From positions 1-26,468 of IMG/VR virus record IMGVR_UViG_3300035121_000001: DNA of 26,468 nt; one strand, written 5' to 3'. The notes beneath the pieces are model-generated. The model saw only the letters and a list, made by a program, of their open reading frames with translations, made no database searches and was not told the origin of the DNA. Position 1 is the first letter of the stretch, and every line of letters starts with the position of its first letter. The position numbers were made by a program, and so were the translations under genes. The DNA is from a virus. This document shows, piece by piece, positions 14,727 through 24,648 of the stretch.

Positions 14727-16471
14727 TGGCAACCCTTCCAGACGTCTACGGACGCCGGCCAACTCCGCAAGATCAAACGCGCTTCGTTGGCGTGTCGGAT
14801 CAGTCGCGCACGGCCCAGGCCGTGGGGCAGGTGGCCGGCCAGGTGGAGCAGATTGGCGAGCAGTACCAGAGACGCCAAGACGTCGCCGCGGTATCTGCCG
14901 CTCGGCGTGCACTGGACGACTGGGAGCGGTCCGCGCTGTTTGACCCGGAGAAAGGCGCGATCAACAAGCGCGGCCAGGATGCCTTCGGCGTGCCGGATGC
15001 CCTGCGCGAGGACTTCGACAATACGGCCGGCAAGGTGCTGCAGGGGCTGACCACGCAGCGCCAGCGCGAGGCGTTCCAAGAGGTTGCTGATGGCCGCCGC
15101 GGGCAGGTGCTTGACTGGGCTGCCAAGCATGCCGGTCGCGAACGAGATTCCTACGAAGAGGGCCAGTACCAGGCCGACGTGAAATCCTTCGTTGACCGGG
15201 CCGCGCTGTTCCCTGACAAGGCGGATGCAGAGGTGGCCACGCTTCGGCAGCGAACAGTGGGCTACATGCGCGACCGTGGCCGCAGCACCGAAGAGATCAA
15301 CGGCGCCTTGCGCGACGTGACCGACAAGGCGCACATCGGCGTGGTGTCGTCGCTGCTGAACGCGAATGACGATGCCGGCGCGCAGGCGTACTACGAGCGC
15401 AACCGGGCCAGCATGTCGGCAGACGTGGGCGCCAGGATCGGGCAGGAGGTCAAGGCGCGCGCCACGCTGCTGAAGGCCCAGAGCAACGCCGATGACATGG
15501 CCGCCCGAGGCGTGCCCCAGGCGGATGCCATCGCCGAGACACGCAAGAAATTCAGCGGCCAGGATGAAGAGGCGGCGGTGTCGCAGCTCAAGACGCGATA
15601 CGCCGAGGTAGAGACGGCCAGATTGCAGCAGGCGCGCCAAGTTTCGAACAGCGCGTGGTCTGTGCTCATGGAGAATGGCAGCATGTCGGCCATCCCGGCG
15701 CAGACCATGGCGGCGTTGCGCACCCAGGCACCCGAGGAAGAGCGCCAGATGCGCGACTGGCTGCAATCGAAGGCGGATCAGGCCAGGGCGCGCGCCAAGG
15801 GCACATTCGAGGCTGACGACAACCTCTACATCGGACTGCGCCGTATGGCATGGGAAGAGCCGGCGAAGTTCCAGGCGTTCGTCGATGGCAAGGGCATTGA
15901 GCGATCGGCGCCGAAACTGGCCGATGGGCAGGTGAACGCGCTGCTGAACGTGGCCCAGGGCATGCAGCGTCAGGACGCGAAGGCGATGGAGACCAACCGC
16001 GTGGTGGCGTCCACCGTCAAGGCCATGGATGCGCAGATCCGCGATGCTGGCCTAAAGGTCAACGCCAAGCCAGACAGCGCCCAGGCAAAGGAGTACGCCA
16101 AATTCCAAACCGCGCTCACCGATGCGCTGGAAGCGAAGATGGCGGACATCAAGCGCCCGCTCACGGATCCTGAGGCCCGTGAGATTGCGGCCGGCATGCT
16201 GCGCCAAGGGATCGAGCAGGGCTCCGGCATCTTCGGCATGTTCCAGACGAAACGCAAGGGGTACGAGATCGCCACTGATCCTGCGCTTGCGGGCAAAGCG
16301 TTCATCGCGAAGCCGTATTCACAGATCCCAACAGCCGCCAGGGATGAGCTCATGAAGACCGTTCGCGACAAGGAGGGTGGCAAAGGCCCGCGCGGATCCC
16401 TGAGCGAAGAACAGCAGGCGCTGGTTGAGAAGATGTACCAAGCTGGCATTGAAGCGGGGAGGTACAAGTAA
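14726..16471 (+). CDS. Internal virion protein C (T7 gp15-like)
   Basis: The product has 581 residues, with starts and stops coupled to both neighbours. It is almost wholly helical, with repeating Ala, Gln, Arg and Glu residues, as for T7 gp15, which spans the periplasm during DNA ejection. T7 gp15 is longer (about 747). The N-terminus MATLPDVYGRRP shares its first residues with the next protein (MATLDDLYSSAK). No lytic transglycosylase motif is visible. The role is inferred from composition and gene order. Confidence 0.78.
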   Translation: MATLPDVYGRRPTPQDQTRFVGVSDQSRTAQAVGQVAGQVEQIGEQYQRRQDVAAVSAARRALDDWERSALFDPEKGAINKRGQDAFGVPDALREDFDNTAGKVLQGLTTQRQREAFQEVADGRRGQVLDWAAKHAGRERDSYEEGQYQADVKSFVDRAALFPDKADAEVATLRQRTVGYMRDRGRSTEEINGALRDVTDKAHIGVVSSLLNANDDAGAQAYYERNRASMSADVGARIGQEVKARATLLKAQSNADDMAARGVPQADAIAETRKKFSGQDEEAAVSQLKTRYAEVETARLQQARQVSNSAWSVLMENGSMSAIPAQTMAALRTQAPEEERQMRDWLQSKADQARARAKGTFEADDNLYIGLRRMAWEEPAKFQAFVDGKGIERSAPKLADGQVNALLNVAQGMQRQDAKAMETNRVVASTVKAMDAQIRDAGLKVNAKPDSAQAKEYAKFQTALTDALEAKMADIKRPLTDPEAREIAAGMLRQGIEQGSGIFGMFQTKRKGYEIATDPALAGKAFIAKPYSQIPTAARDELMKTVRDKEGGKGPRGSLSEEQQALVEKMYQAGIEAGRYK

Positions 16472-19400
16472 TGGCGACGCTTGATGATCTGTACAGCTCC
16501 GCCAAAAGCGTGCAGCCGTCCACACTGAAGCCGCCAGATTCGTCTGGTGTGGATGCGCTCTACGATGCGGCCAAGAACCCAAACGCCAAGCCGAACATGA
16601 TGCTTGGCGTCGGCGCGAATCCAGACCAGGAGGCCGAGAAGCAACGCCTGGCGAAGCGGTACAACCTGCCGCCCGACGTGGTTGACGCGTTCAGCGATGA
16701 CTACAAGCAGAAGGCCAAGTTGGACGACGCAAACTCTGCCATGGAGCGTGCGCCGGCCCTGCGCTCATGGATCGCCGCGGACGGTGCGCGTGCCAAGGTG
16801 GCGCATGACGACGTGGACAACATGTCTGCGTTGGAGCGGGTGTGGTACGAGGGCGCATCCGCAGTGCGCACGCTGGCATCCGGGATCCCGTCCGCCGTGG
16901 GTGGCGTGGCCGGCCTGGCCGAGGGCATCTCGCAGGCCAAGGAAGACATTTCTGCCAGAGTGCGCCAGGATGCCCGCGACATGGGCAGGTTCCTCACGGC
17001 TGCTGCTGTTGGATCCAATGCCGGTCCGCTCGGCATGGCTGGATTCGCGCCTGAGCCAGACATCCGCCCGGCCGGCCCGCAGCCCGCCACGGCAACCGAC
17101 ACCATCAAGGCGTTCCGCAAGGGCGCTGAGCAAGTCACAGAAGACGTGGCGGGGTCGCTGCCGGAGGATGCTGGCGTGATTCGCCGCGGCGTGCGCTCAG
17201 GCATTCAGTCCATCGGCCAGCAGGCGCCCGGCATTGCCGCCTCGATTGCCACCGGAAACCCGGCATTCGCCCTGCTGAGCGCTGGCGTGACAACTGCCGG
17301 GCAGTCAACCGCCAAGGCGCTGGATGCCGGGCTGAGCGGCACGCGTGCGCTTGCCTTCGGTGCCATCGACGGTGCGATTGAGGTTGCCACCGAGAAACTT
17401 CCGGTTGCCAAGCTGCTTGGCGACTTGAAGGCCGGATCCTCGTTCATGAAGACCATCATGCACCAGATGGTCACGGAGATCCCGGGCGAACAGGTTGCCA
17501 CGCTGGCGCAGGACTTCAACGAGTGGGCCACGCTGCACCCAGAAAAGCCGTTCAGCGCCTACGCTGCTGAGCGGCCAGCAGCGGCAGTTGAAACGCTGAT
17601 TGCAACCATCGTTGGCACCGGTGCGCAGACGGGCGCTGCCCACGCGCTGGCGAAGGTGGCCGGAAAACTGGAGGCTGACCCGCAGAAGCTGGCCGCCGAC
17701 AAGGCCGCGGCGGTCGCGCCGGCGCTTGAGGAAATCAACAAGCTGGCCCAGGCATCCAAGGTGCGCGAGCGAAGCGCCGATGACTGGCAATCTTTCTGGC
17801 AGGAAGTCACCCGTGATGGCCCTGTAAAGGATGTTTACGTCGATGCGAGGGACTTGGATGAGGCTGCGCTACGTCAACTGGTTGAGGTGTCTCCTGCCGC
17901 GGCTCAGCAGGCCGCCGAGTCGCTAGCGTCTGGCGTGGACATCCAGATCCCAGCGGCAGAGTTCGGCGCCAACGTGGCCGGGCAGTCGTTCGCGCAGGGC
18001 ATCATCCCGCACCTGAAGACCGATCCGAACGGCATGAGCAAGGCCCAGGCGGATGTGGTCATGAAGGATGCCGGCCCAGATGCCGAGAAAGCCTTGTCTG
18101 AAGCGCTTGCCAAGGCCGACCAGCAAGACGCGCAGGATCGCAGCCGAAGCGCGCTGGCGCAGCAGTTCCTGGAGCAATTGAACGCCACGGGCAGATTCAC
18201 GCCAGACGTGAACAAGCAGAATGCGGCGCTGCTGGCGGCCCGCTATGTGGCTCTGGGGTCGCGCCTGGGCATCACACCTGAGCAGGCATTTCAGCAATAC
18301 CCGGTGAACATCGCAGGCGCCACGCCCACCGGTGGCGCTCTGGAACAGGGCACGATCAACAACGCCAGCGGCGAGAGCGCGGCCAGCATGGAGGCGCAGA
18401 GCCGGTTGGCGCAGGAGAAGGCGCGCGGCCAAGTCCGACTGATGGTGGATAAGAGCGGGGCCGTGCGCCCGTTGATCGGTGTCGATGCGGTTGACACGAT
18501 GGCGCGCGCTGGCCAGGTAGTCCTGCAGCGCGGAGTCGGCGCCAAGGAATGGACGGTACTGAGCCAGGGCGACGATGTGAAGGCGTCAGCGGTGGCGCGT
18601 GCCAGGGCGCAGGCAGAAGCGCACGCGAAGTCACTCAACCAGAAGCAAGGTCAGGCAGGCCCTGCCGGCCCGCAAGCGCCAGCCCTACGCGGCACCTACA
18701 CGCCAGACGCCAACACGATTGCGCTGCTTGCTGACGCGAATTTTTCGTCGCTCATCCACGAGAGTGGACACCTGTTCCTCGACCAGATGGGCGCCATTGC
18801 AGCGCGCGCCGATGCGCCGGCCGACATCAAGGCCGACATGGAGACGGTGCTTGACTGGTTCGGCATCAAGGCTGAAGAGGGCCTGACGGCAACCGAGGTG
18901 TGGAACTCCATGCCACTGGAGCAGCAGCGCGAGCACCACGAGAAGTTCGCCCGCGGCTGGGAGGCCTACGCCTTCGATGGCAAGGCGCCAAGCTCGGCCC
19001 TGGCCGGCGCCTTCCAGCGCTTCCGCGGCTGGCTGCGCAGGCTATACCGATCCATGACTGCTTTGGACGTGAAGCTGTCCGACGAAGTGCGCGCGGTGAT
19101 GGATCGCATGATCGCCACCGATGACGAGATTGCACAGGCCAAGGCGGCGCAGTCCATGGGGCTGATGTTCAACGAGGCCGATGCGAAGAAGCTGGGGCTT
19201 GATTACCGCGCCTACCAGAACGCCGACGCCGATGCCGATGCCGATGCCGAAACCACACTGGACAAGCGCCGGTTGAGCGATCTGAAGTGGCTAGAGAACG
19301 CCAAGTCGGCCAAGCTCAAGGAGCTGCAGCGCGAGGCGGCCGACAAGCGCCGCGAGGTCAAGGCTGAGGCGCGCAGCATCGTCATGGCGCGGCCTGTGTA

Positions 19401-22400
19401 TCGCGCCTGGGCGTTCCTGACCGGCAAGTCCGGCGAGGCTGTGGTGCCCGGCGTCACGGACGTTGAGCGGCTTGACATGACGGATAGCGTCGGCAAGTTG
19501 CGCACGTCGGCCATGCGGGAGATGTTCGGCGACTCGCCAGATGCCGCGTGGCGCAAGCTGGAAGCGCTGCGCATGACGCAAGAGAGTGGCGGCATGCATC
19601 CCGACATCGTGGCCGAGCTGTTCGGGTACGACTCAGGCGAGGCGCTGGTTGACGCGTTGCGGATGGCCGAGACGCCGGCCCAGGCCGTGGAGGCACAAAC
19701 AGATGCCATGATGATGGAGCGCTACGGCGACATCGCCAACCCTGAAGAGCTGGCCCAGGCGGCCCTTGAGGCGGTATCGAACGATGCCCGCGCCCGCGTG
19801 CTGGCCACGGAGCTTGGCGCGCTGGAGAAGGCGGCCGGCACGCGCACGAAGACGGTCACCAAGGCAGCCAAAGCGTTCGCGGCCCAGGTTGTCGGCCGGC
19901 AGAAGGTTGGCGAACTGCGCCCGGAGAAGTTCGAGGCGGCGGCGCGCAAGGCGGCCATCGCATCCAGCAAGGCATTCAAGACCGGCGACATCGCAAAGGC
20001 CGCCACGGAGAAGCGTAACGAGCTGGTGAACGTCTACGCTGCTGCGGCGGCCCGCGATGCCCAGGCGCTCATCAAGCGTAAGGTGGATGTGTACCGACGC
20101 GCTGCCAACAAGTCCATCAAGGAAGTCGCCAAGACCCGCGACGCTGACATGGTGCAGGCCATGCGCGCCATCCTGGCGGACTACGGCATCGGCACCAAGG
20201 GCGAGCCGGCCATGAAGTACCTGGAGGCGCTCAAGGGCCACGACCCGGACAGTCGTGCTCGGATGTTCGATGTTGTGGCGCAACTGACGGCCGACGCGAA
20301 GGACTACAAGCTCACCACGGTGGACGAGTTCCGCGCGCTGGCCGATGAGCTTGATGTGTGGTGGGCACAGTCCCGGCGCGTGCGGCAGATGGAGATCGAT
20401 GGCAACCTGATCGACCAGCAGGAGGCGGCCGAAGAGGTCGCGGCATCCCTGGCGGCAGAGGGTGTGCCGGCCCGCATCCCGGGCGAAGGCTATGCTGTCA
20501 CCCCGGCCGAAACGGTTGTTGCCACGCTGCGCTCTGCCCGTGCCGGCCTGCGCCGGGTGGAGTCGTGGGTGAACGCTCGCGATCTGGGCCACCAAGGTGC
20601 GTTGCGCAAGTACATCTGGAACCCGATCAAGGACGCGGCCGACAAATACCGCGCCGCCCAGGCCGTCTACCGCAAGCGCTACCTTGCTCTGCTGGATAAG
20701 CTAGAGCTTGGCAGCGCCCGCATCGAGGCGAAAGAGCTTGGCTACACGTTCGGTCGTGACACTGGCGGCAGCGGCAAGCAGGAGATCATCCACGCCATCC
20801 TGCACACCGGCAACGACAGCAACAAGCGCAAGCTGCTGCTTGGGCGCAAGTGGGCCACGCAAAACGCTGACGGCACGCTCGACACGACGAAGTGGGATTC
20901 GTTCCTGAAGCGCATGCACGACACTGGCGTGATCGGAAAGGCCGAGTACGACTTTGCCCAGGGCGTGTGGGATCTGCTGGAAGAGACCAAAGCCGAGGCC
21001 CAAAAGACGCACCGCGAGGTGTTCGGCCGCAGCTTCGATGAGATCACGGCAAACGAGGTTGTGACGCCGTTCGGGACCTACCGCGGCGGCTACGTGCCGG
21101 CCATGGCGGACCCGCGCGCTGTGAGCGATGCCAAAACACGCGCAATCATTGAGGAAGAAAACCAGACGATGGCGCAGGCGTACCCGTCCACGTCAAAAGG
21201 ATTCACCAAGGGACGCGTCGAATACAACAAGGCGCTGCTACTAGACTTGCGCAGCCTGAGCGGCCACCTTGACAAGGTGCTGATGTTCACCCATATGGAG
21301 CGCCCGGTACGCGAGGTGCGCCGGCTGCTGGGCGATTCGTCAGTGCGCGAGCCGCTTTCGCGCATGGACCCGAGCGCCTACGATGGCATGCTGATACCGT
21401 GGCTGAACCGGGCGGCGCGCCAACAGATCGAAACTCCGGTGCCGGCGTACAACGGCCTGATGCGCTACATCAGCATCGCCCGCTCACGCGCCGGCATGGC
21501 CGCGATGTTCGCCAACGTGGTGAATGCAGCACAGCAGATCACCGGCTTTGGCCTGGCGGCCCTGCGTGTGAAGCCGAAGCATCTGCGCGCAGGGTTGGTG
21601 CAATACCTCAAGAACCCCAGCAAGACCGCCAAGGCCGTTTCAGACGCATCTTCCTACATGTCATCGCGCATGGACAGTGAGGTGCACGCGATGAACTCGG
21701 CAATCGACGAAATCCTCCTGAACCCAAACGTGTTCCAGAAGGCGCAGGCGTGGGCAGCTCGGCATGCCTACTTCATGCAGTCGGCCGTGGATAACGTGAT
21801 GGGGCCGATCATCTGGACGGGCGCGTACAACGAGGCCATGGAGGCCGGCGTTGGCGAGCTTGACGCGCGCCGGCAGGCTGATTCAGTGGTGCGAGAAACT
21901 CAGGGCAGCAACCTGCCGGAGGACATCAGCAACTTCGAGGCCGGCACGCCCATCGTGCGCGTGCTTACGCAGTTCCAGGGTTACTTCAACATGCAGGCCA
22001 ACCTACTCGGTACGGAGTTCGCCAAGACACAGCGCGAGCTTGGGCTGCGCGCCGGAATGGGCCGTGGTCTCTACGTCTTCACCATGGGGTTCTTTGTGCC
22101 CGCCCTCATCAGCGAAGTGATCGTGCAGGCTGCGCGCGGCGGCCCGGCGGATGATGATGGAGACGGCTACATCGATGACTGGCTTGCAAGCCTTGGGCTC
22201 GGGCTTGGAAAGTCGGCCTGGGCGATGATTCCAGTCGCCGGGCCAGTCGCCAATGTCGCCATCAACTCGTGGAATAACAAGCCCTACGATGACCGTGTGG
22301 GCACTGCACCAGCAATCAGCATGATTGAGCAGGCGGCCCACTCTCCGCGGTCCGTCTATGACGCCGTGGCCGGCGAAGGCTCTGCGCGCAAGGCAGTCAA

Positions 22401-22569
22401 GGACGTGGCCGCCCTGATCGCGGTCACCGTGGGCTTGCCAGCGCCGGCCCTGGCTAGGCCGCTTGGTTACCTCGCTGACGTAGCGCAGGACCGCGTTGCA
22501 CCCACCGGCCCGGCAGATGCCGTGCGCGGCACCATCACTGGCGTACCATCGCCACAATCCAGGCAATAG
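16471..22569 (+). CDS. Giant internal virion protein with HEXXH zincin domain
   Basis: The product has 2032 residues (about 215 kDa), larger than T7 gp16 (1318). Residues 1-40 carry two short repeats (LDDLYSSAK, VDALYDAAK). Residues 250-420 are Ala/Gly-rich and may contact membranes. Residues 763-767 read HESGH in a LIHESGHLFLDQM segment, the HEXXH zinc-metallopeptidase motif; a later FARGWEAY (residues 826-833) supplies Glu831 as a possible third ligand. Long charged helices follow, then a VWDLLEETKA ... PFGTYRGGYVP segment common in large phage polyvalent proteins. Near the end are a hydrophobic segment (LYVFTMGFFVPALISEVIV) and DDDGDGYIDD (1894-1903). It is inferred to be ejected into the cell during infection. 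Confidence 0.85.
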   Translation: MATLDDLYSSAKSVQPSTLKPPDSSGVDALYDAAKNPNAKPNMMLGVGANPDQEAEKQRLAKRYNLPPDVVDAFSDDYKQKAKLDDANSAMERAPALRSWIAADGARAKVAHDDVDNMSALERVWYEGASAVRTLASGIPSAVGGVAGLAEGISQAKEDISARVRQDARDMGRFLTAAAVGSNAGPLGMAGFAPEPDIRPAGPQPATATDTIKAFRKGAEQVTEDVAGSLPEDAGVIRRGVRSGIQSIGQQAPGIAASIATGNPAFALLSAGVTTAGQSTAKALDAGLSGTRALAFGAIDGAIEVATEKLPVAKLLGDLKAGSSFMKTIMHQMVTEIPGEQVATLAQDFNEWATLHPEKPFSAYAAERPAAAVETLIATIVGTGAQTGAAHALAKVAGKLEADPQKLAADKAAAVAPALEEINKLAQASKVRERSADDWQSFWQEVTRDGPVKDVYVDARDLDEAALRQLVEVSPAAAQQAAESLASGVDIQIPAAEFGANVAGQSFAQGIIPHLKTDPNGMSKAQADVVMKDAGPDAEKALSEALAKADQQDAQDRSRSALAQQFLEQLNATGRFTPDVNKQNAALLAARYVALGSRLGITPEQAFQQYPVNIAGATPTGGALEQGTINNASGESAASMEAQSRLAQEKARGQVRLMVDKSGAVRPLIGVDAVDTMARAGQVVLQRGVGAKEWTVLSQGDDVKASAVARARAQAEAHAKSLNQKQGQAGPAGPQAPALRGTYTPDANTIALLADANFSSLIHESGHLFLDQMGAIAARADAPADIKADMETVLDWFGIKAEEGLTATEVWNSMPLEQQREHHEKFARGWEAYAFDGKAPSSALAGAFQRFRGWLRRLYRSMTALDVKLSDEVRAVMDRMIATDDEIAQAKAAQSMGLMFNEADAKKLGLDYRAYQNADADADADAETTLDKRRLSDLKWLENAKSAKLKELQREAADKRREVKAEARSIVMARPVYRAWAFLTGKSGEAVVPGVTDVERLDMTDSVGKLRTSAMREMFGDSPDAAWRKLEALRMTQESGGMHPDIVAELFGYDSGEALVDALRMAETPAQAVEAQTDAMMMERYGDIANPEELAQAALEAVSNDARARVLATELGALEKAAGTRTKTVTKAAKAFAAQVVGRQKVGELRPEKFEAAARKAAIASSKAFKTGDIAKAATEKRNELVNVYAAAAARDAQALIKRKVDVYRRAANKSIKEVAKTRDADMVQAMRAILADYGIGTKGEPAMKYLEALKGHDPDSRARMFDVVAQLTADAKDYKLTTVDEFRALADELDVWWAQSRRVRQMEIDGNLIDQQEAAEEVAASLAAEGVPARIPGEGYAVTPAETVVATLRSARAGLRRVESWVNARDLGHQGALRKYIWNPIKDAADKYRAAQAVYRKRYLALLDKLELGSARIEAKELGYTFGRDTGGSGKQEIIHAILHTGNDSNKRKLLLGRKWATQNADGTLDTTKWDSFLKRMHDTGVIGKAEYDFAQGVWDLLEETKAEAQKTHREVFGRSFDEITANEVVTPFGTYRGGYVPAMADPRAVSDAKTRAIIEEENQTMAQAYPSTSKGFTKGRVEYNKALLLDLRSLSGHLDKVLMFTHMERPVREVRRLLGDSSVREPLSRMDPSAYDGMLIPWLNRAARQQIETPVPAYNGLMRYISIARSRAGMAAMFANVVNAAQQITGFGLAALRVKPKHLRAGLVQYLKNPSKTAKAVSDASSYMSSRMDSEVHAMNSAIDEILLNPNVFQKAQAWAARHAYFMQSAVDNVMGPIIWTGAYNEAMEAGVGELDARRQADSVVRETQGSNLPEDISNFEAGTPIVRVLTQFQGYFNMQANLLGTEFAKTQRELGLRAGMGRGLYVFTMGFFVPALISEVIVQAARGGPADDDGDGYIDDWLASLGLGLGKSAWAMIPVAGPVANVAINSWNNKPYDDRVGTAPAISMIEQAAHSPRSVYDAVAGEGSARKAVKDVAALIAVTVGLPAPALARPLGYLADVAQDRVAPTGPADAVRGTITGVPSPQSRQ
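19222..19251 (+). repeat. GCCGAT hexanucleotide tandem repeat
   Basis: Five consecutive 6-base units (GCC GAC, three GCC GAT, GCC GAA) encode (Ala-Asp)4-Ala-Glu in the giant internal protein. Copy changes would stay in frame, lengthening or shortening an acidic linker between the zincin region and a long helix. Confidence 0.7.
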
Positions 22570-22572
22570 CAC

Positions 22573-24468
22573 ATGACCACATCTTCCGCTGATCGGCTTG
22601 CCGGCGTGTCCAGCAGCCTCGCCATCAAGGCCCCCTGCGACTACACCACGACGGCGAATATCACGCTGTCTGGCCTTGCTGTGCAGGCTGGAGGCACATG
22701 GGTATCGACGCTCACGCAGGACGACGGCAACCCGACTCGCATCCTGGTGAAGAACCAGGCCAACGCCATCGACAATGGAATCTGGAACCCGGGCGCTGGC
22801 ACATGGACTCGCGCAAAGGATTTCGACGGTGCGCGCGATGTGGTGCGCGGCAGCGTCGTCCACGTATACCAGTTTGACGGCGACCTGTGGTTTGAGGTGT
22901 CCACAGCGAACCCTATCACCATCGGCACATCGTCAATCAACTTCGTCGCCAGCACCGCAGCCAGCATCCTGGCCCGCCTCGCCGACCCCACCAGCGCGAG
23001 CAATGGGACCGGGCTGCTCGGCTGGCTGCGCGCGGCAACCGGGGCAGTCGCATCGACCCTCTATCGCTGGCTCGACTGGCAGGCTCCGAGTGTGGCCGAG
23101 TTCATGACTGAGGCGCAGCGCGCAGACTGCAAAGCCGGTACGGCCTTGATTGATTGTTCGGCCGCGGTTCAGGCTGCGGTGACTCATTGCGTCACCAACA
23201 ACGTTAATTTGAAGAACCCATACAAAAAAGTATATCTGGCATCTTCAGTTAATATTGATCGGCAGGTGGATGGTGCGGCCTTCGACTCATTCTTCACGAT
23301 CCATGGTGGCGGCTTCTACGCTAAGTCAGCAATTGCTCTTTTCTCTTCGTCTATTGCGTTCACAACGGCCGCTGTTTCGCAACTCGTTCGGTTCAATCAA
23401 GTTAACTTTGAGGCCAGCGGAACTGGCTTTGATGCCTATGTGCTGGATAACGCGAAGTTTCTGCGCACACAATTTGTCGGCTGCGATTTTGTGAAGATTA
23501 AATGCCTGTATGCGCCGACTGTGCTTACGCAGTCAATCTATTTCTTTAGATGCAACATGAGGCGCTGGACAGGCATATTCTACAGGTCCTTGAGCGTGAA
23601 CTTTGATACAAAGTTTCACGGGTGCCTGGCCGAGGCTGGTGACCAGTTCGCTCGCATGGCCTTCCCGGTTGGGTGCAGTTTCCACCAAAACACGATTGAG
23701 GGCATGTCTGGGACGGCAATTCGTGCGTGGGGCAGCCAGGGGCTGTCTATCAAGGGCAACTATTTTGAGCAGAACGATTGCGACCTCGACCTCAGGCCGT
23801 CAGCCGCCGAATCGAGTTTCGGTGTCACGGCACAAGGAAATTATTTCAGCCACACGCCAGGCGGCTCCTATGCGCCAAGCAGTACATATTCTTTGCGTTG
23901 GGGCAATTGCTTCAACTCGGTGGCAGAGGGAAACTACGGAACTACCTATCTTCATGAACTGAATGCAGGCGCGCAAGTTCGTATTGATGACTATGCGGTC
24001 ACGGCGGTGACGAACGCAAGCGGCACATACTATAGGCCGCCATACAACGCCCCTGCATTTAGCGCTAGGGCTGACGTAGATCAAAGCATCACCACGACAA
24101 CGTTCACAAAAATAACGTTCGGCACCGAAGAGTTCGACACAAACGCAAACTTCGCATCAAGCACGTTCACGCCTACGGTTGCGGGGTACTATGCGTTTGA
24201 TGCCGTTGTTAAGGTCGCCGGCACAAGTATTACGCGCGTGGCCATTGGCTTGTACAAAAACGGATCTGAATTCGCGCGCCTGTACGACGTGCCGCTAGCG
24301 GCTGTTGCCTCATGGATGACGGGGGTTTCTGGCTGTGTTTCTATGAACGGCACAACCGACTTCATAGAGCTGTGGGTGTTTGTGGTCGCAACTACTCCGA
24401 TAGTTGATTTTGCTGCGGCCTCTGACACGTCTCGGTTCTCTGCTCGATATCTGCGCAACAATAATTGA
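22573..24468 (+). CDS. Tailspike or tail fibre with beta-helix and C1q-like end
   Basis: The product has 631 residues. Residues 10-125 form a virion-binding head (SSSLAIKAP, ILVKNQ, NGIW, TRAKDFDGARDVVRGS) that is common in phage tailspikes. Residues 130-190 form a linker, followed by a pectate-lyase-like entry (DCSAAVQAAV) and a right-handed beta-helix with short strand turns (GGGFYAK, VNFEAS, CDFVKI, CNMRR, NTIEGMS, GNYFEQND). Residues about 497-628 look like a C1q/TNF-like jelly roll (TFTPTVAGYYAFDAVV ... LYKNGSEFARLY), often used for trimerisation or receptor contact. G+C drops from 36/60 (line 22741) to 26/60 (line 23221) after the head. It recognises and perhaps degrades a host polysaccharide. 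Confidence 0.88.
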   Translation: MTTSSADRLAGVSSSLAIKAPCDYTTTANITLSGLAVQAGGTWVSTLTQDDGNPTRILVKNQANAIDNGIWNPGAGTWTRAKDFDGARDVVRGSVVHVYQFDGDLWFEVSTANPITIGTSSINFVASTAASILARLADPTSASNGTGLLGWLRAATGAVASTLYRWLDWQAPSVAEFMTEAQRADCKAGTALIDCSAAVQAAVTHCVTNNVNLKNPYKKVYLASSVNIDRQVDGAAFDSFFTIHGGGFYAKSAIALFSSSIAFTTAAVSQLVRFNQVNFEASGTGFDAYVLDNAKFLRTQFVGCDFVKIKCLYAPTVLTQSIYFFRCNMRRWTGIFYRSLSVNFDTKFHGCLAEAGDQFARMAFPVGCSFHQNTIEGMSGTAIRAWGSQGLSIKGNYFEQNDCDLDLRPSAAESSFGVTAQGNYFSHTPGGSYAPSSTYSLRWGNCFNSVAEGNYGTTYLHELNAGAQVRIDDYAVTAVTNASGTYYRPPYNAPAFSARADVDQSITTTTFTKITFGTEEFDTNANFASSTFTPTVAGYYAFDAVVKVAGTSITRVAIGLYKNGSEFARLYDVPLAAVASWMTGVSGCVSMNGTTDFIELWVFVVATTPIVDFAAASDTSRFSARYLRNNN

Positions 24469-24475
24469 GGACGCC

Positions 24476-24640
24476 ATGTTCGTCATACACGACAAAACGC
24501 TTGATCTATACCGCTGCGGCGCGGGCTGGGTAGGAAGCCGGGCCGAGGCCGATCAATTCGCCTCGGAAACCGTTGCCAAGAATATTGCGCGCACACTTTC
24601 TGCTGGCCACGGCAGAGACATCGTTTGCATTCCAGCATAA
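24476..24640 (+). CDS. Small hypothetical protein after the tailspike
   Basis: From the ATG at 24476 (GAGGAC upstream) the frame gives 54 residues; the open frame continues upstream inside the tailspike, but coding there belongs to the spike. The sequence FVIHDKTLDLYRCGAGWVGSR followed by an Ala/Glu helix is a compact alpha/beta peptide. I do not recognise it. It begins the lysis-type cluster, and a perfect AAGGAG site follows its stop. Confidence 0.5.
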   Translation: MFVIHDKTLDLYRCGAGWVGSRAEADQFASETVAKNIARTLSAGHGRDIVCIPA

Positions 24641-24648
24641 GGAGCATC

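Noticed and set aside
22573-24468. Diversity-generating retroelement target in the tailspike
   Set aside because: No reverse transcriptase or template repeat is visible in the window, and no adenine-biased repeat pair was seen.
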